The notes: generated by a model from the letters alone, not told the origin. 24,972 nt of DNA from a bacterium (GCA_027487145.1 JAIYEC010000054.1:1-24972), one strand, 5' to 3'; positions 1-7,697 are shown, counted from the first letter of the stretch. Numbers and translations: made by a program.

Positions 1-114
1 CGTTGCAGTGTCGATGATTTGCTTGACTGAAGCATCAAGAATTTTGTGCTCGTATGCTTGCACACGAATACGCAATTTATTGATGGTGCCAGCTGCTGTT
101 TTATCGGTAGCCAT
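1..114 (-). CDS. rpsJ: 30S ribosomal protein S10, N-terminal part (cut by window edge)
   Basis: First 38 codons of S10, a small-subunit head protein that also takes part in transcription antitermination (NusE) in well-studied bacteria. The translation begins MATDKTAAGTINKLRIRV and continues with the typical 'AYEHKILDAS' stretch, so the assignment is firm although the C-terminus lies outside the window. It follows tuf at 83 nt, the ancestral str/S10 order tuf-rpsJ. There is no SD before the ATG. No promoter was seen in the tuf-rpsJ gap, so it is probably co-transcribed with tuf. Confidence 0.93.
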   Translation of the reverse strand, partial: MATDKTAAGTINKLRIRVQAYEHKILDASVKQIIDTAT

Positions 115-146
115 AGTAATAAGTGCAGTCTTAAAGTTCCAAGTGG

Positions 147-173
147 AAAGTAGAAAGTAATACTTTCTACTTT
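147..173 (-). promoter_or_regulatory. Perfect palindrome between tuf and rpsJ
   Basis: A 13-base arm (AAAGTAGAAAGTA) is followed after one base by its exact reverse complement. In mRNA this gives a stem of about 12 bp with a minimal loop. It is AT-rich and lacks a clean U-tract, so it is a weak terminator, processing site or attenuator candidate between two translation genes. The function is not established. Confidence 0.5.
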
Positions 174-197
174 TAACTTTTTACTTGAAGATTATTG

Positions 198-1388
198 CTA
201 CGCAATAATCTTAGTTACAACACCCGCTCCTACAGTCTTTCCTCCTTCACGAATCGCGAAGTTAGTCTGTTCTTCAAGCGCTACTGGAGCTACAAGCTTT
301 ACCTTGAAGGTAGCAGTGTCTCCTGGCATAACCATTTCAGTTCCTTCAGCGAGAGTTACGTCTCCCGTTACGTCAGTTGTACGGATGTAGAACTGTGGCT
401 TGTAGCCTGAGAAGAATGGTGTGTGACGACCTCCTTCATCCTTTGAAAGTACGTATACTTCAGCTTCAAATTCTGAGTGTGGTGTTACTGAACCCTTCTT
501 TGCAAGCACCTGACCTCGGTGTACATCTTCCTTCTTGGTACCACGGAGGAGAATACCTGCGTTGTCTCCAGCCTGAGCTCGGTCGAGCTGCTTGTTGAAC
601 ATTTCAACTCCGGTAACGGTAGTGTTTGCAGTATCCTTGATACCAACAATTTCTACTTCTTCACCCACCTTTACTGCTCCACGTTCAACACGACCTGTTA
701 CTACAGTACCGCGTCCTTCAATTGAGAAGATGTCTTCAATTGGCATCAAAAACGGCTTGTCGAGATCACGAACTGGTGTTGGGAAGTATGAGTCCATTGC
801 ATCAACGAGATCGATTACCTTAGCTTGGTATGTTGCGTCTCCTTCGAGTGCCTTAAGACCTGAACCGTGGATGATTGGAGCGTTAGCACCATCGTATCCG
901 TTTGCAGTAAGGAGTTCTCGGAGTTCTTCTTCTACAAGCATGAGCATTTCCTCATCGTCGACCATGTCGCACTTGTTGAGGAATACGATGATGTTAGGTA
1001 CACCAACCTGCTTTGCAAGAAGTACGTGCTCACGTGTTTGTGGCATTGCTCCGTCAGTTGCTGCTACTACGAGTACAGCACCATCCATCTGGGCAGCACC
1101 AGTAATCATGTTCTTGATGTAGTCAGCGTGTCCTGGCGCGTCGATGTGCGCGTAGTGACGATTTGGAGTTTCGTACTCTGAGTGTGAGAGAGAAATTGTA
1201 ATACCTCGGGCCTTTTCTTCTGGGGCCTTATCGATATCTTCTACAGCCTTAACGTTAGCTGTGTAACCTTCACCCTTCGCCTTAAGCGTAGTGAGGATAG
1301 CTGCAGTCAATGTAGTCTTACCATGGTCAACGTGACCAATAGTTCCTACGTTAATGTGCGGCTTTGAACGATCAAATGCATCTGCCAT
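198..1388 (-). CDS. tuf: Elongation factor Tu
   Basis: EF-Tu delivers aminoacyl-tRNA to the ribosomal A site as a GTP complex. The 396-residue length is normal for the family. G1 is GHVDHGKTT at residues 18-26, G3 is DAPGH near residue 84 and G4 is NKCD near residue 140. Domains 2 and 3 follow to the expected C-terminus ending VGAGVVTKII. No SD precedes the ATG; the upstream bases are A/T-rich. A promoter at 1557-1584 gives a leader of about 160 nt with a strong hairpin at 1449-1496. The fusA terminator lies just upstream, so tuf-rpsJ is a transcription unit separate from fusA. Confidence 0.98.
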   Translation of the reverse strand: MADAFDRSKPHINVGTIGHVDHGKTTLTAAILTTLKAKGEGYTANVKAVEDIDKAPEEKARGITISLSHSEYETPNRHYAHIDAPGHADYIKNMITGAAQMDGAVLVVAATDGAMPQTREHVLLAKQVGVPNIIVFLNKCDMVDDEEMLMLVEEELRELLTANGYDGANAPIIHGSGLKALEGDATYQAKVIDLVDAMDSYFPTPVRDLDKPFLMPIEDIFSIEGRGTVVTGRVERGAVKVGEEVEIVGIKDTANTTVTGVEMFNKQLDRAQAGDNAGILLRGTKKEDVHRGQVLAKKGSVTPHSEFEAEVYVLSKDEGGRHTPFFSGYKPQFYIRTTDVTGDVTLAEGTEMVMPGDTATFKVKLVAPVALEEQTNFAIREGGKTVGAGVVTKIIA

Positions 1389-1422
1389 AAAATACTTTAA
1401 TTAGTATGTAGATAATAAACCG

Positions 1423-1496
1423 CACACAAACACAGTAGCTGTGTAGTGAGTGTGCAAACACTGCGGCACGAGAACGGTGCGCGGTGTTTGAACACT
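1423..1496 (-). promoter_or_regulatory. tuf leader with long imperfect hairpin
   Basis: Between the tuf promoter and start codon, positions 1449-1496 form a long hairpin. The outer arm AGTGT/ACACT continues through CAAACAC/GTGTTTG and GCAC/GTGC with only single-base interruptions. A second, smaller palindrome (ACACAG/CTGTGT) lies at 1431-1444. The hairpins are seen in the sequence; a role in EF-Tu autoregulation or mRNA stability is inference. Confidence 0.55.
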
Positions 1497-1556
1497 GACG
1501 TGTGAAAGAGCATTGTATTTTCTCTCCTCACAGAACGAGTCTGTGGCGGTGGCGCT

Positions 1557-1584
1557 ATAGTACCAGAGTATCCTGGTTTTGCAA
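1557..1584 (-). promoter_or_regulatory. tuf promoter
   Basis: On the minus strand TTGCAA (1579-1584) is followed after 16 nt by TACTAT (1557-1562). TTGCAA recurs as the -35 of several other promoters in this window (rpsL, rpmB, and the genes at 12616 and 13632). Confidence 0.7.
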
Positions 1585-1614
1585 GATTTAGGGTCAGGCT
1601 GGAAAAATACTAGA

Positions 1615-1645
1615 AAAAAACCGGCCCCTTCAGGGCCGGTTTTTT
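1615..1645 (-). terminator. Terminator between fusA and tuf
   Basis: A GC-rich stem CCGGCCC/GGGCCGG with a 5-nt loop is flanked by A and T tracts on both sides. On the minus strand it ends in seven T's, placing the end of the fusA transcript before the tuf promoter. Confidence 0.92.
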
Positions 1646-1665
1646 AATTTGATTTATATTTAACT

Positions 1666-1802
1666 GACTAGTCGTCTGCGTATTCCTTCCCACAAGTCAC
1701 TAAGTATATTAGTTCGCTACGCTCCTAATCTACCAAGTGCTCGCGGGCCCGGCTCGCTGGTTCGTCGCCCCAAGAAATGAGCTCCTCACATCGCTCCGCC
1801 TT
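1666..1802 (-). repeat. Structured tandem repeat, copy A (fusA 3' region)
   Basis: About 137 nt, repeated as copy B 150 nt away. Conserved blocks shared by both copies include GACTAGTCGTCTGCGTATTC at one end, CCCGGCTCG and GGTTCGTCG in the middle, and CTCCTCACATC plus CTCCGCCT at the other end. Between the blocks the sequence differs but can still pair: a small hairpin GCTC/GGGC and a larger one (CACTTGGTA pairing imperfectly with TACTTAGTG). Retained structure with changed sequence points to an RNA. The 3' end lies next to the fusA terminator. Confidence 0.7.
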
Positions 1803-1815
1803 TAAGGAACCCTCA

Positions 1816-1953
1816 GACTAGTCGTCTGCGTATTCCTTAAGCGCAGGTTACTAAGTGTTCTCGTGGCTGCGCCACTGCGAGCACTAAGTACCTGCTGCCC
1901 CGGCTCGTGGTTCGTCGTGGCAGGAAACAGCCACTCCTCACATCACTCCGCCT
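1816..1953 (-). repeat. Structured tandem repeat, copy B (fusA 3' region)
   Basis: Second copy of the element at 1666-1802, directly after the fusA stop. In this copy the small hairpin is GTGGC/GCCAC. The large hairpin is GCAGGT/ACCTGC enclosing ACTTAGTG/CACTTAGT and CTCG..GTGGC/GCCAC..GAG. These helices occupy the same places as the differently sequenced helices of copy A, which suggests selection on RNA structure. The family is not recognised. Confidence 0.7.
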
Positions 1954-1970
1954 CGTACGAGCGTCGACGA

Positions 1971-4160
1971 CTATTCGTCGTCTTCTGTCGCTCGTACGCC
2001 GCGGGTCTTCTTGATTTCAGCTGACACGTTTGGTGGTACCGCTTCGTAGTGATCGAATTCCATTGTCATAGACGCGCGACCTTGGGTCATTGAACGAAGT
2101 GTATTGGTATACCCAAAGAGTTCTGAGAGTGGCACTTTCGCTCGGATGATAGTCTTGCCTCCAAGCTCTTCCGTACCTTCTACCTGACCACGCTTTGAAG
2201 CGATGCTACCGTTAATATCACCCATATACTGCTCTGGTGTTCGTACTTCAACCTTCATGATTGGTTCAAGGATAACTGCGTTAGCCTTTTTAGCCGCTTC
2301 CTTAAAAGCGTTGATGGCAGCCAACCGGAAGGCGATTTCTGAAGAGTCTACATCGTGGTATGAACCATCAAAGAGCTCGACTGAAATATCTTCCATCTTG
2401 TAGCCAGCCACGAAACCTCGAGCCATCGCTTCTTTTGCTCCCTTTGCAACTGCCGGGATGTATTCTCCAGGAACTACACCTCCCTTGATATTGTTGACGA
2501 ATTCAAAGTGGTCTTCACGGGTGATGTTCTTAGCCACTTTTTCATCTTCACCCTCAGCATTCTTAGCAAGCGCTTCAAGTGGCTTGATGCGAATCTTCAC
2601 GTGACCGTACTGTCCACGACCTCCTGATTGCTTCACGTACTTGTACTCAGCCTCAGCAGCATTCTGGATAGTTTCTCGGTACGCTACCTGTGGTGCACCG
2701 ATGTTAGCCTCAACTCCGAATTCACGCTTCATACGATCAACGATGATATCAAGGTGAAGTTCACCCATACCAGCAATGATAGTTTCAGCTGTCTCTTCAT
2801 CAGTAGATACTTTGAACGTTGGGTCCTCATCTGAAAGACGCTTGAGCGCAACACCCATCTTTTCTTGGTCGTTCTTAGTTTTTGGTTCTACACGAACAGC
2901 TACCACTGGTTCTGGGAAGGTAATTTGCTCAAGCGCAATTGGCTGCTTTTCATCACAGAGTGTATGTGATGTCTTCACTTCCTTGATTCCTACGGCTGCA
3001 GCAATTTCTCCAGCGTATACTTCTTCAATTTCGGTTCGCTTGTCAGCCATCAGTCGTACGATACGACCAACTCGTTCTTTGTTTCCGGTTGAAGCGTTGA
3101 GAATGTATGAACCTGACTTCAACGTACCTGAGTACACACGGAAGAAGGCGAGCTGTCCAACGAACTTATCGTCCTGGAGCTTGAATACGAGAGCTGAAAG
3201 TGGTTCAGCATCATCAGGCTTTCGAGTAACGACTTTTGTTTCGTCGTCTGGATCAGTTCCAGTAGTGTCTGGAAGATCAAGCGGTGATGGGAGGTAGTCT
3301 ACCACCGCGTCGAGAACGAGCTGCACTCCAATGTTTCGAAGCGCTGTACCAGTGAGAATTGGGAAAATTTCGTTAGCAATCACAGCCTTGCGAAGAGTCT
3401 TCTTAAGATCTTCTACGCTTGGTTCTGCGCCACCAAAGAAGGCTTCCATGAGCACGTCGTCGTGAGCCACAATCGCTTCAATCATTTCTGCTCGCCACTT
3501 CTTGGCTTCTTCTAAAAGCTCTGCTGGGATTTCTTCTTCTGTTACGTCCATTCCCATTTCACCCCCGAAGCGGTATGCCTTCATAGTGATGAGGTCAATC
3601 ACACCCTTCATGGTGTCTTCAGCTCCAATTGGAATTTGGATTCGAACCGCCTTCTTTGAAAGACGATCATGAATGGATTTTACTGATGCATCAAAGTCAG
3701 CTCCAAGCTTATCCATCTTATTGATGAAACAGAGTCGTGGTACGTTTGCTTCGTCAGCATACCCCCAGTTTGTTTCAGTCTGTGGTTCTACTCCAGCTGC
3801 GCCGTCAAATACAACTACCGCACCATCAAGTACACGCATAGAACGCTTTACCTCAGCGGTGAAGTCGATGTGACCTGGAGTGTCGATGATGTTGAAGTTG
3901 TACATCTTAGACTTGTCCTTGCGGTCAGTCTCCATGGTCTTAGACCAGTTACAAGAAATAGCCGCAGCAGTAATAGTAATACCGCGCTCACGTTCTTGTT
4001 CCATCCAGTCAGTGACGGTAGCACCATCGTGCACCTCACCGATCTTGTGACTCATACCGGTGTAGAAAAGTACACGTTCTGAAGTTGTTGTTTTACCAGC
4101 ATCGACGTGCGCAACAATACCGAAGTTTCGCATGCGGTCGATTGGGAATTCTCGTGCCAT
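1971..4160 (-). CDS. fusA: Elongation factor G
   Basis: EF-G, the GTPase that drives translocation and, with RRF, ribosome recycling. It has G1 AHVDAGKTT near residues 18-26, the switch I region RERGITIT, G3 DTPGH, G4 NKMD and all later domains. At 729 residues it is somewhat longer than usual (about 690-700). Extra residues include a charged insert of about 12 between the 'AISCNW' strand and 'NIIDTPGH', and a C-terminal tail ending RATEDDE. No good SD precedes the ATG. The promoter is at 4263-4291. The stop codon sits inside a long inverted repeat (about 1954-1999). In most bacteria fusA follows rpsL-rpsG; here about 10 kb of unrelated genes separates them. Confidence 0.98.
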   Translation of the reverse strand: MAREFPIDRMRNFGIVAHVDAGKTTTSERVLFYTGMSHKIGEVHDGATVTDWMEQERERGITITAAAISCNWSKTMETDRKDKSKMYNFNIIDTPGHIDFTAEVKRSMRVLDGAVVVFDGAAGVEPQTETNWGYADEANVPRLCFINKMDKLGADFDASVKSIHDRLSKKAVRIQIPIGAEDTMKGVIDLITMKAYRFGGEMGMDVTEEEIPAELLEEAKKWRAEMIEAIVAHDDVLMEAFFGGAEPSVEDLKKTLRKAVIANEIFPILTGTALRNIGVQLVLDAVVDYLPSPLDLPDTTGTDPDDETKVVTRKPDDAEPLSALVFKLQDDKFVGQLAFFRVYSGTLKSGSYILNASTGNKERVGRIVRLMADKRTEIEEVYAGEIAAAVGIKEVKTSHTLCDEKQPIALEQITFPEPVVAVRVEPKTKNDQEKMGVALKRLSDEDPTFKVSTDEETAETIIAGMGELHLDIIVDRMKREFGVEANIGAPQVAYRETIQNAAEAEYKYVKQSGGRGQYGHVKIRIKPLEALAKNAEGEDEKVAKNITREDHFEFVNNIKGGVVPGEYIPAVAKGAKEAMARGFVAGYKMEDISVELFDGSYHDVDSSEIAFRLAAINAFKEAAKKANAVILEPIMKVEVRTPEQYMGDINGSIASKRGQVEGTEELGGKTIIRAKVPLSELFGYTNTLRSMTQGRASMTMEFDHYEAVPPNVSAEIKKTRGVRATEDDE

Positions 4161-4233
4161 AAAATAATAAGTTACCTATATATGTGTGATTAATAATAGT
4201 ACCTCCCTAGTGCGTTCACACTCTTCGCAGTAG

Positions 4234-4253
4234 AAAAAATAGCCTGACGGCTA
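4234..4253 (-). promoter_or_regulatory. Possible attenuator hairpin in fusA leader
   Basis: A few bases after the predicted fusA transcription start, a 5-bp stem TAGCC/GGCTA with a 4-nt loop is followed by six T's on the minus strand. It looks like a miniature intrinsic terminator, but the stem is short and the proximity to the start makes the role uncertain. Confidence 0.35.
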
Positions 4254-4262
4254 ATCGGCGAT

Positions 4263-4291
4263 ACTATACGGTATAAAGCTAAAAACAGCAA
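4263..4291 (-). promoter_or_regulatory. fusA promoter
   Basis: TTGCTG (4286-4291), a 17-nt spacer, then TATAGT (4263-4268) on the minus strand. It is divergent from the promoter of the wall hydrolase gene. Confidence 0.72.
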
Positions 4292-4309
4292 TGTGATAGG
4301 TGTTTTAGT

Positions 4310-4338
4310 TTGACCTAAAAGATATTGTGTGCTATAGT
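4310..4338 (+). promoter_or_regulatory. Promoter of the wall hydrolase gene at 4395
   Basis: TTGACC (4310-4315), a 17-nt spacer, TATAGT (4333-4338). A GGGGG SD at 4385-4389 lies 5 nt before the ATG. A short inverted repeat (TTGAC/GGTCAA, 4357-4373) lies in the leader. Confidence 0.8.
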
Positions 4339-4394
4339 TTTTATAGGTACTTCTTTGACGTCTACGGTCAACTTCACAAAAACAGGGGGTCATT

Positions 4395-5531
4395 ATGACA
4401 CGCATTCGCACTTCCTTCATTGCTATCTTTGTAGCAATCATCCTCGCAGTCGCATCGTTAGTGTTAATCAACTACCAAAAGCGGCCCGAGCCTCAAAATT
4501 GGCTCACCGGTGAGGTAAGCTTGAAAGGTGGTGAACTCACGCGACCCATCCAGGCTCGTCAGTACGCCGAAGAGCTCGGGCTGACGTTCGTGACCGACGA
4601 AGCAACGCGGGACGATCTCATTGACGACGAAGTGTTGGTGCCTCTTGAAGGCACTTACATCGAATTGTCTGATGTGTCACAACCCTATGTGCTACCGATC
4701 ACACTACAATTCGTCACTCGGCTTTCACAGCAGTACGCCGCGCAGGGTTGCGGCAAACTGGTTGTCACAAGTGCGCTTCGGCTCACACGTGACCAACCGA
4801 GTAACGCCTCACCCAACTCGGTGCATCCAACCGGTATGGCGGTCGACTTCAGAATTCCGCGCCAAGCGGCCTGCAACACTTGGTTGCGCAACACCCTATC
4901 GGCGATTGAAGCTAATCAGCGGGTTGATAGCACCAGGGAAGCTGGTCCGCCCCACCTCCATGCCGTGGTCGTTACTGAAAGCTACGCCCAGTATCTTCAG
5001 GAACGCCCGGTCGATGTGGAGGATCCGGAGCTTCGAGCACTCACCCTCGCTCTCTATTATGAAGGAGCGATTGCTGAACCGAAGGAAGGTCTTGCAGCGA
5101 TTGCAGCGGTCATCAGAAACCGTGTTCGCTCTAAAGATTTCCCCGACACTATCCTCGAGGTAACAGCTGAGGGTGCTGCCGGACGGACCAATGGCGGCTG
5201 TCAGTTCTCGTACATGTGCGATGGACAGCTGGAGAGCATTGAGGTGCTTTGCCAGCTCCATCCAAACGACATGGCGACGTACTGGGGGCCGAGCTGGTGG
5301 GACAAGCTCTGGAAAGATGATCGTACACCGTGTCAACGGCGATGGGATCGGATGCTGGAATATGCTGAAGATTTCATCAATGATACGGATGATCCAACCG
5401 GAGGTGCGGTTCTGTATTACGCTGGGCCGCCGCCCTACTGGGCAAAACCAGACATGGTTCCAAGTTCGATCCGTCGGATTGGCAACCATACGTTTGGCCA
5501 GTCGCGTTGGCTCGGGGAAGACATTCGGTAA
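4395..5531 (+). CDS. Membrane-anchored cell-wall hydrolase: LAS-type metallopeptidase domain plus SleB domain
   Basis: 378 residues. Residues 7-27 form one N-terminal membrane segment (signal anchor). Residues about 90-200 resemble the M15/LAS peptidase family (DUF5715-like): S142-x-H144-x3-G-x-A-x-D151 and H187-L-H189 are the expected zinc ligands. Residues about 208-378 match the SleB/Hydrolase_2 amidase or lytic enzyme fold: LALYYEG with likely catalytic Glu223, AAVIRNRV, then CQFSYMCDG. The protein could therefore cut both the peptide and the glycan or amide parts of peptidoglycan; this is inferred from the motifs. It has its own promoter, a strong SD and a terminator. The gene looks more GC-rich than fusA or gdhA, which may reflect transfer. 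Confidence 0.83.
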   Translation: MTRIRTSFIAIFVAIILAVASLVLINYQKRPEPQNWLTGEVSLKGGELTRPIQARQYAEELGLTFVTDEATRDDLIDDEVLVPLEGTYIELSDVSQPYVLPITLQFVTRLSQQYAAQGCGKLVVTSALRLTRDQPSNASPNSVHPTGMAVDFRIPRQAACNTWLRNTLSAIEANQRVDSTREAGPPHLHAVVVTESYAQYLQERPVDVEDPELRALTLALYYEGAIAEPKEGLAAIAAVIRNRVRSKDFPDTILEVTAEGAAGRTNGGCQFSYMCDGQLESIEVLCQLHPNDMATYWGPSWWDKLWKDDRTPCQRRWDRMLEYAEDFINDTDDPTGGAVLYYAGPPPYWAKPDMVPSSIRRIGNHTFGQSRWLGEDIR

Positions 5532-5552
5532 TGTTTTAACCGACAATATTTG

Positions 5553-5590
5553 GTGGCTGGAACTCAATGCGAGTTCCAGCCGCTTTTTTA
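5553..5590 (+). terminator. Terminator of the wall hydrolase gene
   Basis: GGCTGGAACTC/GAGTTCCAGCC stem (5555-5581), 5-nt loop, followed by a T-rich tract. Confidence 0.92.
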
Positions 5591-5593
5591 TTT

Positions 5594-5622
5594 TACAAAC
5601 ATCGAGACTTTGATATTATAAT
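5594..5622 (+). promoter_or_regulatory. Promoter of the candidate RNA at 5627-5757
   Basis: TATAAT at 5617-5622 (with an overlapping TATTAT at 5614-5619) and TTACAA about 18 nt upstream. Transcription would begin close to 5626-5629. Confidence 0.55.
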
Positions 5623-5626
5623 TAGA

Positions 5627-5757
5627 ATGTTACAGACATACACAGCTTATTGTTTTTGGTGGTTTAGCACGCGAGAAGCTCGGGCTGTGTTGGTGACTAT
5701 CTAAACCCAACAAAACAAAAGCCGCGAGTTTCTCTCGAAACTCGCGGCTTTTGTTAG
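5627..5757 (+). ncRNA. Candidate structured RNA or attenuator ending in a strong terminator
   Basis: About 125 nt with its own promoter and an intrinsic terminator at 5714-5755 (stem GCCGCGAGTTTC/GAAACTCGCGGC, 4-nt loop, flanking A/T tracts also paired). Three competing or pseudoknotted pairings are visible: ACACAGC (5640-5646) with GCTGTGT (5684-5690); TGTTGG (5688-5693) with CCAACA (5707-5712); and GGTTTAG (5661-5667) with CTAAACC (5701-5707). A 25-codon reading frame with two adjacent Trp codons starts at 5627, but it has no SD and lies at the predicted start site. It could be a stand-alone small RNA or a riboswitch/attenuator leader for the gene at 5838. No known family was recognised. 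Confidence 0.55.
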
Positions 5758-5837
5758 CCGAAGCGACGCCAGAACTACTTCTCGCCTCACTTCGACTCGC
5801 AATCACGCGAGTCGATTACTACCTCTGGAGGATGAGT

Positions 5838-6179
5838 ATGTACTTTGAAGACCGTGGCGGTACCGGAAAAGAATCCGACGCCTCCACCCCATCAACCACT
5901 TCACCTATATGGTCTGAAGATAGGCTTCGGTCTACGCTTATATCACGTGGAGTCTGGTCAACGAGTCTGCCTGGAAACCTTGAGCACTGGTACCCGCAAG
6001 TGCTCGCTGATGTTCAAGCAGGCACCTATACGTTTGAGAAATTCGTTGAAGAATTCGCCAATCATGAAACGTTTCATTTTGGGGAAACTCTCGAACGATT
6101 GCGCGAACCAGCCAGCACTGCGGAAGAACCGGAGGAAGAGACTGAAGGTGGTGGTTGGCTTGATGGCTATATGAGCTAA
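5838..6179 (+). CDS. Hypothetical acidic protein
   Basis: 113 residues starting MYFEDRGGTGKE. The ATG at 5838 is chosen because GGAGG (5827-5831) lies 6 nt upstream; an in-frame TTG at 5751 would begin inside a terminator hairpin. The protein is soluble and acidic, with a Glu-rich tail (EEPEEETEGGG) and a helical middle (EKFVEEFANHETFHFGETLERL). No family is recognised. It has no obvious promoter of its own, so read-through from the structured RNA upstream may supply its transcription. It ends at a strong terminator shared with gdhA. Confidence 0.6.
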   Translation: MYFEDRGGTGKESDASTPSTTSPIWSEDRLRSTLISRGVWSTSLPGNLEHWYPQVLADVQAGTYTFEKFVEEFANHETFHFGETLERLREPASTAEEPEEETEGGGWLDGYMS

Positions 6180-6189
6180 AGAGCCTCAC

Positions 6190-6216
6190 AAAAGGCGCGC
6201 CCTCGGCGCGCCTTTT
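6190..6216. terminator. Bidirectional terminator between convergent genes
   Basis: AAAAGGCGCGCC / GGCGCGCCTTTT with a 3-nt loop, between the stops of the gene at 5838 and of gdhA. Confidence 0.92.
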
Positions 6217-6219
6217 CCC

Positions 6220-7542
6220 TTACCACCCTAACTTTTTCATCGCTTCAAACACCCGTTTGAAGCCAGCAAGGTTTGCCCCTTTGACATAATCAATTTCTTT
6301 ATTTGTTTGCCCGTTCTCAACACATAACTGATGAATATTCTTCATGATGTCACGCAACTCGCTGTCGACTCGCTCCCGTGACCATGGATAGTGCGAAGCG
6401 TGTTGCGTCATCTCAAGTCCAGAGACCGCGACTCCTCCCGCGTTAGCCGCCTTCCCTGGTGCAAAGGGAATACCAGCTTCGCGTACCACGAGTGCAGCTT
6501 CTAGTGTTAATGGCATATTGGCTCCTTCGACAATCAGCTTCGCACTTTTTACCATCGCCCTAGCGTCATCTCCACTTACTTCATTTTGCGTTGCACAAGG
6601 GAAATACATATCCGCTGTAACAACCTGCCATAGTGAACCAGCTTTGTATGTAACGTGTGGCAGAGTTACAGCGTCGAGATTCTGTCCGGACTTTTTCACG
6701 TTCATAATTTCAGAAATCTCATCTTCAGAAAAACCGGTCTCCTTATACATATAGCCACCCCGATCAGAGAGTGTTACCACAATCGCTCCAAGCTCAATTA
6801 ATTTACGAGCAGTGAACTCCGCCACATTACCTGACCCAGATACCGCCGCTGTCATACCAGCGAGCGTAAACCCATGGTGGGCGGCTACCGCTTCGGCAAA
6901 ATACACAATACCGTGACCAGTTGCTTCAGTTCGACCAAGCGAACCACCAAAGAGCGGGTCTTTCCCGGTGAGCGTTCCTTCGTTGCTATTGGTGATTTGT
7001 TTGTACATACCGTACAAATACCCAATCTCCCGACCACCGACACCGATGTCTCCCGCTGGTACATCTCGATCTATTCCAATGTGTCGATACAGCTCCAGCA
7101 TGAAGGCTCTACAAAACGAACGAATTTCGTTATCACTCTTCCCTTTCGGATTAAAATCACTACCTCCTTTTCCTGCTCCAAGTGGTAACCCCGTCAGTGC
7201 GTTCTTAAACATTTGCTCAAAGCCAAGAAACTTCAAGACGTCGAGATTTACTGAAGGATCAAAACGAAGTCCACCTTTGTACGGGCCAAGTGCCGAATTA
7301 AACTGCACCCGATACCCAACATTAGTCTGCATTACTCCCGCATCATCAACCCAATCTACGCGAAAGGTAATAATTCGCTCTGGAACTAATAGTCGCTCCA
7401 GGAGACGGTACTCAAAGTCTCCAGCAGAGATAGATTGAAGATACGTGTCAACGCTAGCTAGAAGCTCTTTAGCAGCTTGAAGAAAGGTGGGCTCATACTG
7501 ATACGTGCTGCTTAGTCGCTCAAAAATTTTGGTTGTACTCAT
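6220..7542 (-). CDS. gdhA: NADP-type hexameric glutamate dehydrogenase
   Basis: Interconverts 2-oxoglutarate plus ammonia and glutamate, probably with NADPH. 440 residues, close to the 445-450 of the small hexameric class. GPYKGGLRF (Lys89) and GAGKGGSDF (catalytic Lys125) bind substrate, and Asp165 lies in VPAGDIGVGG. The dinucleotide-binding fold begins at about 230 with VSGSGNVAEFTA. The NADP preference is inferred from overall similarity to the bacterial biosynthetic type. No clear SD or strong promoter was found before the ATG. It stands alone, which is notable in a lineage usually poor in amino-acid metabolism. Confidence 0.96.
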   Translation of the reverse strand: MSTTKIFERLSSTYQYEPTFLQAAKELLASVDTYLQSISAGDFEYRLLERLLVPERIITFRVDWVDDAGVMQTNVGYRVQFNSALGPYKGGLRFDPSVNLDVLKFLGFEQMFKNALTGLPLGAGKGGSDFNPKGKSDNEIRSFCRAFMLELYRHIGIDRDVPAGDIGVGGREIGYLYGMYKQITNSNEGTLTGKDPLFGGSLGRTEATGHGIVYFAEAVAAHHGFTLAGMTAAVSGSGNVAEFTARKLIELGAIVVTLSDRGGYMYKETGFSEDEISEIMNVKKSGQNLDAVTLPHVTYKAGSLWQVVTADMYFPCATQNEVSGDDARAMVKSAKLIVEGANMPLTLEAALVVREAGIPFAPGKAANAGGVAVSGLEMTQHASHYPWSRERVDSELRDIMKNIHQLCVENGQTNKEIDYVKGANLAGFKRVFEAMKKLGW

Positions 7543-7671
7543 ATACGTTATTACTCACATTCTATCTAATAATTTCCTTCGTAACTCTTTCTCCATGCAT
7601 TAGAAAACAAGAATATGTCTCTTGGAAGCGTGGCTCGATCGCATATTGATAGATAGAGACAGTACATACAT

Positions 7672-7697
7672 AAAAAGCGGCGTGGTGCCGCTTTTTT
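7672..7697. terminator. Terminator after the 21-residue ORF
   Basis: AAAAAGCGGC/GCCGCTTTTT with a 5-nt loop. On the minus strand it overlaps the stop of the tiny ORF at 7696-7761. T tracts lie on both sides, so it may work in either direction. The stretch 7543-7671 before gdhA contains only a weak inverted repeat and no other gene that could be supported. Confidence 0.82.

Noticed and set aside
592..1122. 176-residue frame antisense to tuf and similar long frames antisense to fusA, the wall hydrolase and rpsG.
   Set aside because: They lie inside highly conserved genes, are low-complexity Ser/Thr-rich translations, and lack promoters or SDs.
1671..1970. The repeat pair behind fusA as a CRISPR remnant or insertion sequence.
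   Set aside because: Only two units of about 137 nt with internal hairpins, no short identical repeats with spacers, no transposase and no terminal inverted repeats.
5627..5704. 25-codon ORF with adjacent Trp codons before a terminator, suggesting a trp-type attenuator peptide.
   Set aside because: No SD, the ATG coincides with the predicted transcription start, and the downstream gene is not a tryptophan gene. Treated as part of a structured RNA instead.
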